Below, in pieces: positions 53,080 to 63,579 of a stretch of DNA of 64,000 nt. A program made the position numbers and the translations under genes. The stretch spans positions 124,001 to 188,000 of the forward strand of contig CAWALL010000015.1 in NCBI GenBank assembly GCA_963782885.1. The letters run 5' to 3'. Each line of letters begins with the position of its first letter. Within the stretch, counting starts at the first letter, position 1. The DNA is from DATAOG01 sp963782885 (lineage in GTDB: Bacteria; Pseudomonadota; Alphaproteobacteria; Geminicoccales; Geminicoccaceae). The notes below the pieces were generated by a model. It saw nothing but the letters and a program-made list of their open reading frames with translations, was not told the DNA's origin and ran no database searches.

Positions 53080-53856
53080 TCACTGCACCGTTTCGGGGCC
53101 CTTGAGGTCGCGCGGCCCGGCCTCGGGCAGGATGCCGAGACGGCGCGCCACCTCCTGGTAGCCCTCCTCGACCCGGCCGAGGTCGCGCCGGAAGCGGTCC
53201 TTGTCGAACTTCTCGTTGGTCGCGGCGTCCCACAGCCGGCAGCCGTCCGGGCTGATCTCGTCGGCGAGCACGATCCGCATCTCGTCGTCCTCCCAAAGCC
53301 GGCCGAACTCGAGCTTGAAATCGATCAGGCGCAGGCTCACGCCGGCGAACAGGCCGGTCAGGAAGTCGTTGATGCGCAGGGAGAGGTTCAGGATCTCGTC
53401 GATGTCCTGGTAGCTCGCCCAGCCGAACGCCGTGATGTGCTCTTCGCTCACCATCGGGTCGCCGAGGTCGTCGGACTTGTAGTAGTACTCGACGATCGAG
53501 CGCGGCAGGGGCGAGCCTTCCTCCATGTGGAAGCGCTGGGCGAGCGAGCCCGCGACCACGTTGCGCACGACCACCTCGAGCGGGATGATCTCGACCTCCT
53601 TGATCAGCTGCTCACGCATGTTGAGGCGGCGGACGAAATGGGTCGGGATGCCGATCGCCGCCAGCCGCAGCATCAGGTGCTCGGAGATCCGGTTGTTGAG
53701 CACGCCCTTGCCGGTGATCACGCCCTGCTTCTGATTGTTGAAGGCGGTGGCGTCGTCCTTGAAGTACTGAATGAGCGTGCCGGGCTCCGGCCCCTCGAAC
53801 AGGACCTTGGCCTTGCCTTCGTAGACTTTCCGGCGACGGCTCATGCGGTGGTCCAT
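53080..53856 (-). CDS. purC: SAICAR synthetase PurC
   Basis: Adds aspartate to CAIR in purine biosynthesis, 258 residues. Motifs: RKVYEGKAKVLFEGPEPGTL, FKDDATAFNNQKQGVITGKG, IIPLEVVVRNVVAGSLAQR, DFKLEFGRL and LADEISPDGCRLWD. The start ATG at 53856 has a GAGG stretch upstream; an ATG at 53844, four codons in, is a possible alternative. First gene of the purC-purS-purQ-purL-bolA-grxD transcript. Confidence 0.97.
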   Translation of the reverse strand: MDHRMSRRRKVYEGKAKVLFEGPEPGTLIQYFKDDATAFNNQKQGVITGKGVLNNRISEHLMLRLAAIGIPTHFVRRLNMREQLIKEVEIIPLEVVVRNVVAGSLAQRFHMEEGSPLPRSIVEYYYKSDDLGDPMVSEEHITAFGWASYQDIDEILNLSLRINDFLTGLFAGVSLRLIDFKLEFGRLWEDDEMRIVLADEISPDGCRLWDAATNEKFDKDRFRRDLGRVEEGYQEVARRLGILPEAGPRDLKGPETVQ

Positions 53857-53896
53857 GCAGCGGGGCCTCGGACGACGGCGGGTTCTCGGCGCGCCG

Positions 53897-53925
53897 TCTA
53901 TAGCGCAGGTGCCTGGCGAACACAA
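53897..53925 (-). promoter_or_regulatory. Candidate promoter of the purC operon
   Basis: On the minus strand TTGTGT (53925-53920) and TATAGA (53902-53897) are spaced 17 bases. This would start transcription near 53890, about 34 bases before purC. The spacing is optimal; the -35 matches four of six positions and the -10 five of six. Confidence 0.55.
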
Positions 53926-54005
53926 CCGAAGCCGCCGCGGGCGCGCCGCCGACCCGGCCGGTCCGGCCTTGCGCCCGCCGGCGCGAACCACTAACTCCCG
54001 CGGCC

Positions 54006-55418
54006 ATGGCGCCCGCATCGTCCAGGCCCCCCGCGGTGGCCGTGCTCGAGGTCGGCAGGACCGACGTCAAGCTGCTGGCGATCGGGCCGGACGGGACGAT
54101 CCGGTCGTCGCGCCAGGCGCCCAATGCGCTGCGCACGGGCGAGCCTTACCCGAACTGCGATACCGAGCACCTCTGGCGCTGGCTGATGGCGGCGCTGGCC
54201 GACCTCGGCGAGCGCTTCCTGATCGAGGCGATCGTGCCGACCAGCTACGGTGCTTCCGCCGCTCTGGTCGGCGATGCCGATCTCGTGCTGCCGATCCTGG
54301 ACTACGAGGCGGAGCCGCCGGCCGCGATCGCCGCCGCCTACGCCGAGGTGGCGCCCTGGTTCGAGGAATGCTGCTGCCCGATCGGCCCGGCGGGTCGCAC
54401 GCTCGGCCGTCAGCTGTTCTGGCAGAGCCGGAGTTTCCCCGAAGACTTCGCCCGGGTGCGCTGGATCCTGCCCCTGCCGCAGTATTGGGCCTGGCGGTTG
54501 TCCGGCGTGCCTGCCGCGGAGGTGACCTCGCTCGGCGCCCAGACCCAGCTCTGGAACCCGCGCGCGCGGAGCTTCTCGAGCCTGATCGAGCGCGAGGGCT
54601 GGGGCGACAAGCTGCCGCCCCTGCGTAACGCCTGGGACGTGCTCGGGCCCCTGCGCTCGGAGGTCGCCGACAAGGCGGGCCTGCCGGTCGAGCCGCCTGT
54701 GCTGTGCGGGATCCAGGAGCACGGCGCGATCCTCGTCCGCTATCTCGCGGCCGGTCTCGAGGACTTCGCCCTGATCTCGACCGGTGCCCGGCCGCTCATC
54801 TGCAATCCGAGCCTGCCGCTCGACCGTCTGGACCCGCTCCGCGACACCGCCGCGAGCGTCGATCTCCTGGGTCGGCCGGTCGCCTGCGCGCGGTTCGTAG
54901 GCGGCGAGGAACATGCCGCGATCGCCGGGGCGGAGGCCCGGGCGGCGCGCCCGACCGTCGCCGACGTCGGGGCGCTGATCGCGGAAGGCGTCGTGGCGCT
55001 GCCGTCGTTCGCCCGGACCGGCGGGCCTTTCCCGGCTGCCGGCGGCAAGGGTCGGATCAAGGGCCGGCCGCCGCGCTCGCCGGAGGCCCGGGCAGCACTC
55101 GCCAGCCTCTACGTCGCCCTGATGGCGAGCGTCGGCCTCGACCTCCTGGATGCTACGAGCAAGGTGATCGTCGACGGCAGCTTCGCCGACGACCCGCTGT
55201 TCGCGGCCCTGCTCGCGGCGCTCCGGCCCGGGCAGCCGGTTGCGGTCTCGACCGAGCCGGACGGCCGGGCGCTCGGCGCGGCGCTGCTGGCCGGCTGGGC
55301 GACGCGGCCGACGCCGGCCGACCTCGCGCTGCGCGCGGTCGCGCCGCCGTCGATCCCCGGGCTCGCGGGCTACGCCGCGGCCTGGCGGGCGGCGGCGGAG
55401 GCGATCCAGCGCAGCTGA
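54006..55418 (+). CDS. FGGY-family carbohydrate kinase, divergent active site
   Basis: ASKHA-fold sugar kinase of 470 residues related to alphaproteobacterial rhamnulokinase/fuculokinase-like proteins. Recognisable segments: VAVLEVGRTDVKLLAIGPDG, YPNCDTEHLWRWL, LVLPILDYEAEPPAAIAAAY, GRQLFWQSRSFPEDFARVRW and LPQYWAWRLSGVPAAEVTSL. The usual GIHDSNA block with the catalytic Asp reads GIQEHGA (Glu238), and DIGKTNAK reads EVGRTDVK, so activity is uncertain. It is divergent from purC and convergent with an aldo/keto reductase that may serve the same sugar. Confidence 0.78.
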   Translation: MAPASSRPPAVAVLEVGRTDVKLLAIGPDGTIRSSRQAPNALRTGEPYPNCDTEHLWRWLMAALADLGERFLIEAIVPTSYGASAALVGDADLVLPILDYEAEPPAAIAAAYAEVAPWFEECCCPIGPAGRTLGRQLFWQSRSFPEDFARVRWILPLPQYWAWRLSGVPAAEVTSLGAQTQLWNPRARSFSSLIEREGWGDKLPPLRNAWDVLGPLRSEVADKAGLPVEPPVLCGIQEHGAILVRYLAAGLEDFALISTGARPLICNPSLPLDRLDPLRDTAASVDLLGRPVACARFVGGEEHAAIAGAEARAARPTVADVGALIAEGVVALPSFARTGGPFPAAGGKGRIKGRPPRSPEARAALASLYVALMASVGLDLLDATSKVIVDGSFADDPLFAALLAALRPGQPVAVSTEPDGRALGAALLAGWATRPTPADLALRAVAPPSIPGLAGYAAAWRAAAEAIQRS

Positions 55419-55419
55419 G

Positions 55420-56439
55420 TCAAGGCGTCGGCGCATCCTTGCGGAGCAGGCCCTCCTGCTTGAGCTCGGCCCAGAACTCGGCCGGTACCGTCGGCGCGAA
55501 GATCTCGAGGTTCTGCTCGACCTCGACCGGCGCGCGGGTGCCGGGTACCACGGTCGCGACCACGGGATGGCCGAGCGGAAACTGCAGCGCCGCGGTCGGC
55601 AGGCGGACGCCGTGGCGGGCGCAGACCGCCTCGATCCGGCGGACCCGCTCCATGATCTCGGGCGGCGCCGGCGAGTACTGGAAATAGGCGCCCTCGACGG
55701 CGCCGGTCGCGAGGATGCCGGTATTGTAGGCGCCGCCGATGATCAGCGCGATCTGGCGCCGCTCGCAGAGCGGCAGGAAGGCGTCGAGCGGCGCCTGCTC
55801 GAGTAGCGTGTAGCGGCCAGCGAGCAGGAAGCAGTCGAAATCGCCGCGCTCGGCCAGATCCTGACAGGCGGCGGTCTCGTTGATCCCGGCCCCGATCGCC
55901 CGGACCGCGCCCTGGTCCCGAAGCTCGATCATCGCCTTGTAGCCGCCGGCCATGAACTCGGCGACCCGTGCCTGGCGCGCCGCTTCCGAGCCATGGGTCC
56001 AGACGTCGAGGTCGTGCACCAGCAGGACATCGATCCGGTGCGTGCCGAGGCGCTGCAGGCTGTCCTCGACCGAGCGCATGACGCCGTCGTAGGAGTAGTC
56101 GTAGACCTCGGCGAACGGCAGGGCGTCCTGGAACTGGCCGTGCTCGAGGGTCCTCGGATCGCCCGGCTTCAGCAGCCGCCCGACCTTGGTCGAAAGGACA
56201 TAGCTGTCGCGCTCGCGACCGCGGAGCGCCTCGCCGACCCGATGCTCGGACAGGCCGTAGCCGTACAGTGGCGCTGTGTCGAAGTAACGGATGCCGGCGT
56301 CGTAGCACGCCCGGACCGTGGCCAGGGCGTCGGCGTCGGACAGCGGCCGGTACATGTTGCCGAGGGGCGCCCCACCGAAGCCCATGATCGTGACCTCGAC
56401 GTCTGCCTTGCCGAGCCGGCGCCTGTCGCTCGCCTGCAT
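55420..56439 (-). CDS. Aldo/keto reductase, aldose 1-dehydrogenase type
   Basis: NAD(P)-dependent oxidoreductase, 339 residues, TIM barrel. The catalytic tetrad is present: Asp54 and Tyr59 (FDTAPLYGYG), Lys85 (LSTKVG) and His142 (LLVHDLD). The long insertion and motif order fit the L-fucose/D-threo-aldose 1-dehydrogenase group, which oxidises hexoses. Together with the FGGY kinase and the sugar-type ABC importer nearby, it suggests a sugar catabolic region; this is an inference. Confidence 0.85.
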   Translation of the reverse strand: MQASDRRRLGKADVEVTIMGFGGAPLGNMYRPLSDADALATVRACYDAGIRYFDTAPLYGYGLSEHRVGEALRGRERDSYVLSTKVGRLLKPGDPRTLEHGQFQDALPFAEVYDYSYDGVMRSVEDSLQRLGTHRIDVLLVHDLDVWTHGSEAARQARVAEFMAGGYKAMIELRDQGAVRAIGAGINETAACQDLAERGDFDCFLLAGRYTLLEQAPLDAFLPLCERRQIALIIGGAYNTGILATGAVEGAYFQYSPAPPEIMERVRRIEAVCARHGVRLPTAALQFPLGHPVVATVVPGTRAPVEVEQNLEIFAPTVPAEFWAELKQEGLLRKDAPTP

Positions 56440-56454
56440 TGGCTGCCTCCCCTG

Positions 56455-56781
56455 CTACGCTAGCGCCGCACGATAGCTCGCGGGCCCGCCACCTGTCACC
56501 GAGCAGATCACTGAACCGCTAAGCGGCCGAGCCCTGAACGCGGAGCGTTCCCTCATGCGATGCCAGATGTCGTGCGCAACCGCCGTGAGGCCAACAAACG
56601 CAAAGGCAGCCGCACCGATGCGGCAGACCCAGTAGAGAGGATCGACGGCGGACGCGTCGAGGCCGGCACGGACGAAGGAGCTGCTGAAGAAGATCAGCGA
56701 GAGGCCGGAAATTGGTTGTATGGCGTGACGCTGGATGAGTTCGATCGCTGCGCGAGCGGAATGCTCCGGGAAGTCAGTCAT
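56455..56781 (-). CDS. Hypothetical membrane protein
   Basis: Unknown function, 108 residues. Two moderately hydrophobic stretches (PISGLSLIFFSSSFVRA and CRIGAAAFAFVGLTAVAHDI) could be membrane segments. The start ATG at 56781 overlaps the end of the preceding gene by eight bases, so the two are co-translated. Confidence 0.5.
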   Translation of the reverse strand: MTDFPEHSARAAIELIQRHAIQPISGLSLIFFSSSFVRAGLDASAVDPLYWVCRIGAAAFAFVGLTAVAHDIWHRMRERSAFRARPLSGSVICSVTGGGPASYRAALA

Positions 56782-57379
56782 TCGTTGATGCCAGGCGACG
56801 TTGACCGTACGACAGGGCGCCTGCGACCAGGGTCAGACAGAAGCCGCCCAGCAACGGCGGCAACGGCCCGGCGAGGAAGGCAGAGGCGATCACCGACACC
56901 GCAGCCAACAGGATCCCGACCAGCGCCACCGCGCCGATCCACGCGAAAACCGTGACCTCTCCTTCAGGCATGATCCTGGCAACAATCGCCCCGTGGGGTA
57001 GCGGCGCATGCGCGAACGGAGTCGCAGCCTCGAACAGCTCTTCGTTCGCATTTTGTTCGTCCTCATCTTGAGGCCCGGTGGTTACCAGGATCTTGACGAC
57101 CGGCTCGCACGGCACCACCAGCGAACCGGAGCGCGCGAACCACTCCCCGATCCGCCCCGAGCAATCAGCCGGAATGAGCAGCAGCCATTCGTCGCCACCC
57201 ACCAGACGCGCGATCGGCTCCAGTGACGCCACCTCGTCACCCGGGTGCTTCAACCAGCGGAGGACGATGTCGGTTCGGCGGCCGAAGCTGAAGCCGGGAT
57301 TGGCAGATGAACGGAGGTTGTCGCCACTAAGCCGCCCGTGATCAAGCCTCCATACACGTACGGTAGCAGATCGCTCCAC
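56774..57379 (-). CDS. Membrane protein with degenerate biotinyl/lipoyl-like domain
   Basis: Unknown function, 201 residues. Residues about 40-99 (LRWLKHPGDEVASLEPIARL, then LIPADCSGRIGEWFARSGSL, VVPCEPVVKIL) follow the beta pattern of a biotinyl/lipoyl or HlyD-like hairpin: W-x-K-x-P-G-D-E-V, then I-x-A-x-x-S-G-x-I. The attachment lysine is missing. Two membrane segments follow (AWIGAVALVGILLAAVSVIA, PLLGGFCLTLVAGALSYG). The GTG at 57379 is the start. It is the first gene of a two-gene unit. Confidence 0.6.
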   Translation of the reverse strand: MERSATVRVWRLDHGRLSGDNLRSSANPGFSFGRRTDIVLRWLKHPGDEVASLEPIARLVGGDEWLLLIPADCSGRIGEWFARSGSLVVPCEPVVKILVTTGPQDEDEQNANEELFEAATPFAHAPLPHGAIVARIMPEGEVTVFAWIGAVALVGILLAAVSVIASAFLAGPLPPLLGGFCLTLVAGALSYGQRRLASTND

Positions 57380-57475
57380 TCAATCAGAATGTCAGGGAGA
57401 TAGCGAATGCGCCGGCTGGAGCTTCCCTAAGCAGGGCGCGGGCCTGTTTCTTGGGCGGGGATCTTCTGCGATCGC

Positions 57476-57697
57476 TCATTCGGACCCGGTGTGCGGGATC
57501 GGCGTAAAGAACACCTGGGGAGCGGCGGCGATCAGGCGGGGTTCGGCGCCGGATTCCGGCTGGCGATGGCAATCGGGCTCGGCGAGGGTGCGGTAGCAGT
57601 AGACGACGCCGCGCTCGGCCAGCCAGAGCGACGACCCGCGGTCCTGAGCGCAGCCGGCGAGCAGCAGAAGGGCGATGCAGCTGAGGATGACGTTCAC
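57476..57697 (-). CDS. Small lipoprotein
   Basis: A 73-residue protein with a lipobox (ILSCIALLLLAGCAQD, lipid-modified Cys near residue 16). The mature part is cysteine-bearing (VVYCYRTLAEPDCHRQPESG) and short. GTG 57697 is chosen because it sets the signal peptide at the N-terminus. Function unknown. Confidence 0.65.
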   Translation of the reverse strand: MNVILSCIALLLLAGCAQDRGSSLWLAERGVVYCYRTLAEPDCHRQPESGAEPRLIAAAPQVFFTPIPHTGSE

Positions 57698-57884
57698 CCA
57701 TCGAAACCTCGCGCCGGAAGCGGTCGCGCGCAAGCCTTGGCATCGGGTTGCTGCACCCCGGTAGGACGGGGCCGGGTCCGCGCGCCGCGGCAGCGGTTGA
57801 TCTCGGCAGGGCCGCGCGCTACCAAACCAAGAGGCCCGCTCGCCAGATGCGGTCGAGCGTGGGCCAAGCCATGGGAGGCAAGCA

Positions 57885-59387
<1,503 letters not shown>

Positions 59388-60582
59388 GTGGAGCCTGCGA
59401 AGACCGGCAAGGCGCTCCGGCACGACGACCCGGCCCTGATCGGCCGGCGGGTCGTGCCGGCAGCGTCGCGCGGGCGCCCGTTCGAGGAGCTGAGCCGACG
59501 CCTCGACCAGCACGCGCCGGCGGTGTTCGTGATGCCGGCGGTGCTGGTCGTGCTCGCGATGTCGATCTTCCCGCTGATCGTCTCGCTCTATCTGTCGCTC
59601 GCCCGCTTCCGCTTCGTCAAAGGCGGCTTCCAGCTCAAGTTCATCGGCCTGCTCAACTACGAGAAGCTGCTGGTCGGCAGCCAGCAGTTCCATTTCCTGG
59701 GCGACTTCGGCCAGCTGGGAGCTGGCGCCTGGACTTTGCTCGGCCTCGTCGCGCTGGCCTTCATGGCGCTGCTCGTGCGCTATGCGCGACGCGACGACGT
59801 CGGCCTGTTCGCGCTGTTCCGGCGCACGCTGGTGGCCGCACTCGCCTGGGGCGGCCTGCTGCTGATCCTGGTCACCAACACCGGCGGCGGCCATCCCGGC
59901 AGCCTGGTCGTGACCCTCTTCTACGTCGGCGTCGGGGTCACGGTGCAGTACACGATCGGCCTCGGCCTCGCGCTGCTCTGCACCCAGAACCTGCCCGGCC
60001 GCAAGTTCTTCCGGGTCGTGTTCTTCCTGCCGATGATGATCACGCCGGTCGGGATCGCCTACACCTTCCGCATGCTGACCGATACGACCAAAGGCCCGTT
60101 CACGCCGGTCTGGCAGTATTTCGGCTGGGGTGAGACCTCCTGGGTGGTGGATCCCTGGGGCGCCCGCATGGCGGTCATGATCGGCGATGCCTGGCAGTGG
60201 ATCCCGTTCATGTTCATCGTGCTGCTGGTCGCGATCGAGAGCCAGCCGCAGGACCAGCGCGAGGCCGCCCTGGTCGACGGCGCCGTCGCGCTTCCAGACT
60301 TTCCGCTACGTCACCTGGCCCGCGATCCTGCCGGTCTCGATCACGGTCGTGATCATCCGGGTGATCGAGGCGTTCAAGATCGTCGACCTGCCCAATGTCC
60401 TGACCAACGGCGGCCCGGGCATTGCCTCGGAATCCATGACGCTGCACGCCTACGTCGCCTGGCGCACGCTCGACCTCGGCGGCTCGGCGGCGATCGCCTA
60501 CATGCTGTTGTTCGTGGTCGCCTTCGTCTGCCTGTCGCTGCTCGCGTTCGTACGGCGTCCCGAAGGTGCTTTGCCGCCATGA
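59388..60582 (+). pseudogene. Sugar ABC permease (UgpA/MalF type) with a one-base frameshift
   Basis: First membrane permease of the sugar importer, starting at GTG 59388 directly after the binding-protein stop. The frame is fine through the membrane segments up to SQPQDQREAALVDGA near 60284, then breaks. The expected continuation SRFQTFRYVTWPAILPVSIT is in the next frame and ends at TGA 60580-60582. Removing one base in 60282-60285 (GGC GCC TCG CGC) restores the EAA loop. The lesion is just inside the EAA loop, which contacts the ATPase. The repaired protein would be about 397 residues. Confidence 0.85.
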
Positions 60583-61616
60583 GCGCGCTCGCCTGGCTGA
60601 TCCGCCCGCGCCGGGCCCTCGACCCGTCGCCGCTCGCCATGGCGCTCGCCTATCTGGCGCTTGGCTTTTGGGCCTTCATCGTGCTGTTCCCGCTCTATTG
60701 GGTGTTCATCACCTCGTTCAAGACGCCGCTCGCCGTCAACGACGGCCCGTTCTACCTGATGTGGGTCGACTTCCGGCCGTCGCTGCACGCCTGGAAGTAC
60801 ATCTTCGTCGATCTCGGCCCCGACACCTTCCGGCCCTATCTCCATTCCGTGATCGTCGCGCTCGCGAGCTCTGTGATCGCGCTCGTGCTCGGCAGCATGG
60901 CGGGCTACGGCCTCGCTCGCCTGACCTACCGGCCGCGGCTCGGCAACATCGGCCTGTTCATCCTCGCGGTCGCCGTCGCGATCGCCCTGGTGGTGGGCTT
61001 CGGGCTGCCCTGGGAGCTGGCGCTGGCGCTGGCGCTGGCACTCTTCCTGCTGCTGGTCCAGACCGTCGGCCGGCGCTTCAGACGCGCGCTCGGCAACGAC
61101 GACATCGCGTTCTGGATGATCTCGCAGCGCATCCTGCCGCCGGTCGCGGTCGTGATCCCGGTCTATGTGCTGTTCCAGCAGATTGGGCTGCGCGACTCCT
61201 TGGCCGCCCTGATCATCACCTATGTCGCGGTCAATTTGCCGATCGTGGTCTGGCTGATGCGCGATTTCTTCCAGACTGTCCCGCTCGAGCTGGAAGAATC
61301 GGCGATGATCGACGGCGCCTCGCGCTTTCGGATCTTCTGGTCGATCGTGCTGCCGATCGCGCGCGCCGCGCTGGCCTCGGCGTTCCTCTTGATGCTGATC
61401 CTGACCTGGAACGAGTACCTCTTGGCGCTGATGCTCTCGACCGCCGATACCCAGACCCTGCCGCTCCTGATCGCGGCCCAGAACGCGACCCGCGGCCCGC
61501 AGTGGTGGTACATGTCGGTGCTGATCCTGATCATGGTCGTCCCGGTCGTCCTTATGGCGGTGGCGCTCGAGCGCTACATCCGCCGCGGCATGCTGATCGG
61601 CGCGGTCAAGGGCTGA
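60579..61616 (+). CDS. Sugar ABC permease (UgpE/MalG type)
   Basis: Second permease of the importer, 345 residues, six main membrane segments plus two short ones in an insertion (GLFILAVAVAIALVVGFGLP, about 127-146, LALALALALFLLLVQTVG). EAA-type loop LELEESAMIDGASRFRIFWS. The ATG at 60579 overlaps the stop of the first permease (ATGA). No ATP-binding gene follows, so the ATPase must come from elsewhere. Confidence 0.88.
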   Translation: MSALAWLIRPRRALDPSPLAMALAYLALGFWAFIVLFPLYWVFITSFKTPLAVNDGPFYLMWVDFRPSLHAWKYIFVDLGPDTFRPYLHSVIVALASSVIALVLGSMAGYGLARLTYRPRLGNIGLFILAVAVAIALVVGFGLPWELALALALALFLLLVQTVGRRFRRALGNDDIAFWMISQRILPPVAVVIPVYVLFQQIGLRDSLAALIITYVAVNLPIVVWLMRDFFQTVPLELEESAMIDGASRFRIFWSIVLPIARAALASAFLLMLILTWNEYLLALMLSTADTQTLPLLIAAQNATRGPQWWYMSVLILIMVVPVVLMAVALERYIRRGMLIGAVKG

Positions 61617-61626
61617 GCGGCGCTCG

Positions 61627-62439
61627 TCAGAAGGCCGGCGCGTCGATCCGGCGGTAACAGGCCTCGATCATGCTGTAGACCCCGAAGGCGAACAGGCCGA
61701 GCGCCACGATGCCGAGCAGAATCCAGCCGTAGGGCTGCTGCTGAAGGGTCCGGAGCGCGCCCTGGAGCCCGACGACCTCGCCGGAGCTGAACCGCCAGGC
61801 GCCGATGACGAGGAAGCCGCCGATGATCAGGAACACGATGCCGCGCGCGATCAGGCCGAAGCGGCAGATCGGCGACGCTTTGTCGAGGGCCTGCGGGTCC
61901 ATCTCGAGCCATCTCTCGAATTTGGCCTTGTAGCCCTTGATCATGTGGGCAAGTCCGGCGCCGATCACCGCGGCGCCGATCAGCCCGACCAGCCACCGCC
62001 CGAACGGCTGCCGGAGCAGCCAGGCGGTCCAGTCCTGCGTGGAGCTGTCGCCGCCGCCGCCGAGGCTGGACCCCCAACCGAAGATCAGGCTGAGCGCGAA
62101 GAGCGCCAGCAGGCTGTGGGTGATCGCGCTGACGACCAGAGCGCCCCGAATCGCCAGGCCCTTGGCACCGGTGCCATGGCGGTCGGTGTCCATGACCGCC
62201 TGCACCACACGCCAGATCGCGTAGCCGACCAGGCCCACGGCGACCAGCGCCAGCAGGGCTTCGCCGAACGGCTGCTCGAGGATGGTGCGCAGCGCGCCCT
62301 TGCTGTCGGTCGTCTGACCACCGCCGCCGAGCGCCGCCAGCACCGCCAGACCGCCGACGATCAGATAGACCACGCCGCGTGCGGCGTAACCGCTACGCGC
62401 GACCCAGACGACGTGTCCCGCTCCGGACCGCGCTGCCAT
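61627..62439 (-). CDS. DUF1206 membrane protein
   Basis: Inner-membrane protein of 270 residues with six membrane segments in three repeated pairs, each with a RSGYAARGVVYLIVGGLA / RGALVVSAITHSLLALFA / RFGLIARGIVFLIIGGFLV type start. The pattern G-x-x-A-R-G-x-V-Y/F-L-I-x-G marks DUF1206. Function unknown. Convergent with the sugar permease, ten bases away. Confidence 0.9.
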   Translation of the reverse strand: MAARSGAGHVVWVARSGYAARGVVYLIVGGLAVLAALGGGGQTTDSKGALRTILEQPFGEALLALVAVGLVGYAIWRVVQAVMDTDRHGTGAKGLAIRGALVVSAITHSLLALFALSLIFGWGSSLGGGGDSSTQDWTAWLLRQPFGRWLVGLIGAAVIGAGLAHMIKGYKAKFERWLEMDPQALDKASPICRFGLIARGIVFLIIGGFLVIGAWRFSSGEVVGLQGALRTLQQQPYGWILLGIVALGLFAFGVYSMIEACYRRIDAPAF

Positions 62440-62515
62440 GTCCCGCCCCCGTGATGGTCATGTGGCGAAACAACGCCGGTCCGTGCGACAATGTTCCCGT
62501 CCCGGCCTCCTGACC

Positions 62516-62947
62516 TCACTCCCAGCCGACCGGGTCGTAGCCACGCTCGCGCAGGCAGTGGTCGACGAAGTTGCGATAGGCCGGGCTGGGGCCGCCGCCA
62601 CCGCTGAACATCGAGCGCAGCAGGCCGGCGGTGGCACCGGTCGCCGCCCCGACCGCCGCCCCGGTGCCGGCGTTGCCCAGGATTGCGCCGCCGACCGCAC
62701 CGGTCGCGCCGCCGAGCGCGCCGCCCGCTGCCGTACTGCCGGCCGCCTGCCGGGCCTTGCCCGAGCCGCCCGAGGCACCGGCATTGGCGGCCAGCTCGCG
62801 ACACTCGGCGATGTCCTGATCGGCCTGCGCCTGGCCGACCGCCTGCAGCCGGTCATTCGGATAGAGGATCGGCTTCAGCCCCGAGGCGCAGCCCGCCAGC
62901 GCCACGGCCCCGAGCAGGGCCAGAGCTAACTGCCCGGACACTGGCAT
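62516..62947 (-). CDS. Glycine-zipper lipoprotein
   Basis: A 143-residue protein with a lipobox (LALALLGAVALAGCASG). The central stretch is a glycine zipper (GGALGGATGAVGGAILGNAG, then AAVGAATGATAG, about 79-110), typical of envelope lipoproteins that insert in or cross membranes. The N-terminus is set at ATG 62947, which starts the signal peptide; longer forms add 19 non-signal residues. Role unknown, probably structural. Confidence 0.8.
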   Translation of the reverse strand: MPVSGQLALALLGAVALAGCASGLKPILYPNDRLQAVGQAQADQDIAECRELAANAGASGGSGKARQAAGSTAAGGALGGATGAVGGAILGNAGTGAAVGAATGATAGLLRSMFSGGGGPSPAYRNFVDHCLRERGYDPVGWE

Positions 62948-63076
62948 CCGCGTGCGGCAAAGGTCGGATATGATCGCGGAGTCCGCCATGGGTTCCCAAC
63001 TCAAGCCTGTTACTATGACGATAGGTTCCGAGACGCGCCGGGCGAGCCAAATCTGGTCTGGAGCCCGGGGGCAGGG

Positions 63077-63343
63077 TCAGCGAGAGACGTCGCGGCGATG
63101 TTCAACCCTGACAAGGGCTATGACCCGCCGCTCATCCTCGAGCAGGCAAATGAGCCGGTAGTCGCCAACTCGGTAACGCCAAAATCCGGCCAGCACACCA
63201 TGGAGCGCCTTGCCGAGCTGGCGTGGATCCTCACTCGCGGCGATCCGGAAGTTCAGGAATTGAAGAACGCGGCGTCGGACAGTCTTGTCGAGCCGATTGA
63301 GCTGGCGAATGGCGTCCTGTTCGAATTCAATCGTCCAGTCCAA
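63077..63343 (-). CDS. RelE/ParE-family toxin
   Basis: Type II toxin of 88 residues: DWTIEFEQDAIRQLNRLDKT, VRRRVLQFLNFRIAASEDPR, GKALHGVLAGFWRYRVGDYR, LICLLEDERRVIALVRVEHR. The segment W-R-Y-R-V-G-D-Y-R-x-I is the RelE/ParE signature. The TTG at 63343 overlaps the upstream antitoxin by 17 bases. Ribosome-dependent mRNase or gyrase poison cannot be told from sequence alone. Confidence 0.87.
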   Translation of the reverse strand: MDWTIEFEQDAIRQLNRLDKTVRRRVLQFLNFRIAASEDPRQLGKALHGVLAGFWRYRVGDYRLICLLEDERRVIALVRVEHRRDVSR

Positions 63344-63557
63344 GAGCTCGCTTCGCCTCCGCCAGGCTCAGCCTCGGCTCGCGCTTCTCGAGCGTCGCGA
63401 CCGCGCGCAGATAATCGGCGCGATCCTCCATGAACTCGATGATGGCCTGCCTGGCATAGTAGCTCTTGCTCCGCCCGGTCTCCCGGGCCAGCTCGTCGAG
63501 CTCGTCGGCCAGCTCCTTCGGCAGCCTCACCGCGAGCGTCGCCTCGGACATTGCCAT
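63327..63557 (-). CDS. RHH antitoxin (RelB/CopG type)
   Basis: Antitoxin partner of the RelE-type toxin. The 76-residue protein starts with the ribbon-helix-helix pattern ATLAVRLPKELADELDELAR, ETGRSKSYYARQAIIEFMED and ends with SLAEAKRALGLDD. The start ATG at 63557 is preferred; 63551 is possible. It is upstream of the toxin and overlaps it. Confidence 0.85.
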   Translation of the reverse strand: MAMSEATLAVRLPKELADELDELARETGRSKSYYARQAIIEFMEDRADYLRAVATLEKREPRLSLAEAKRALGLDD

Positions 63558-63579
63558 CACGCAGGTCTTCTGTCAAACA

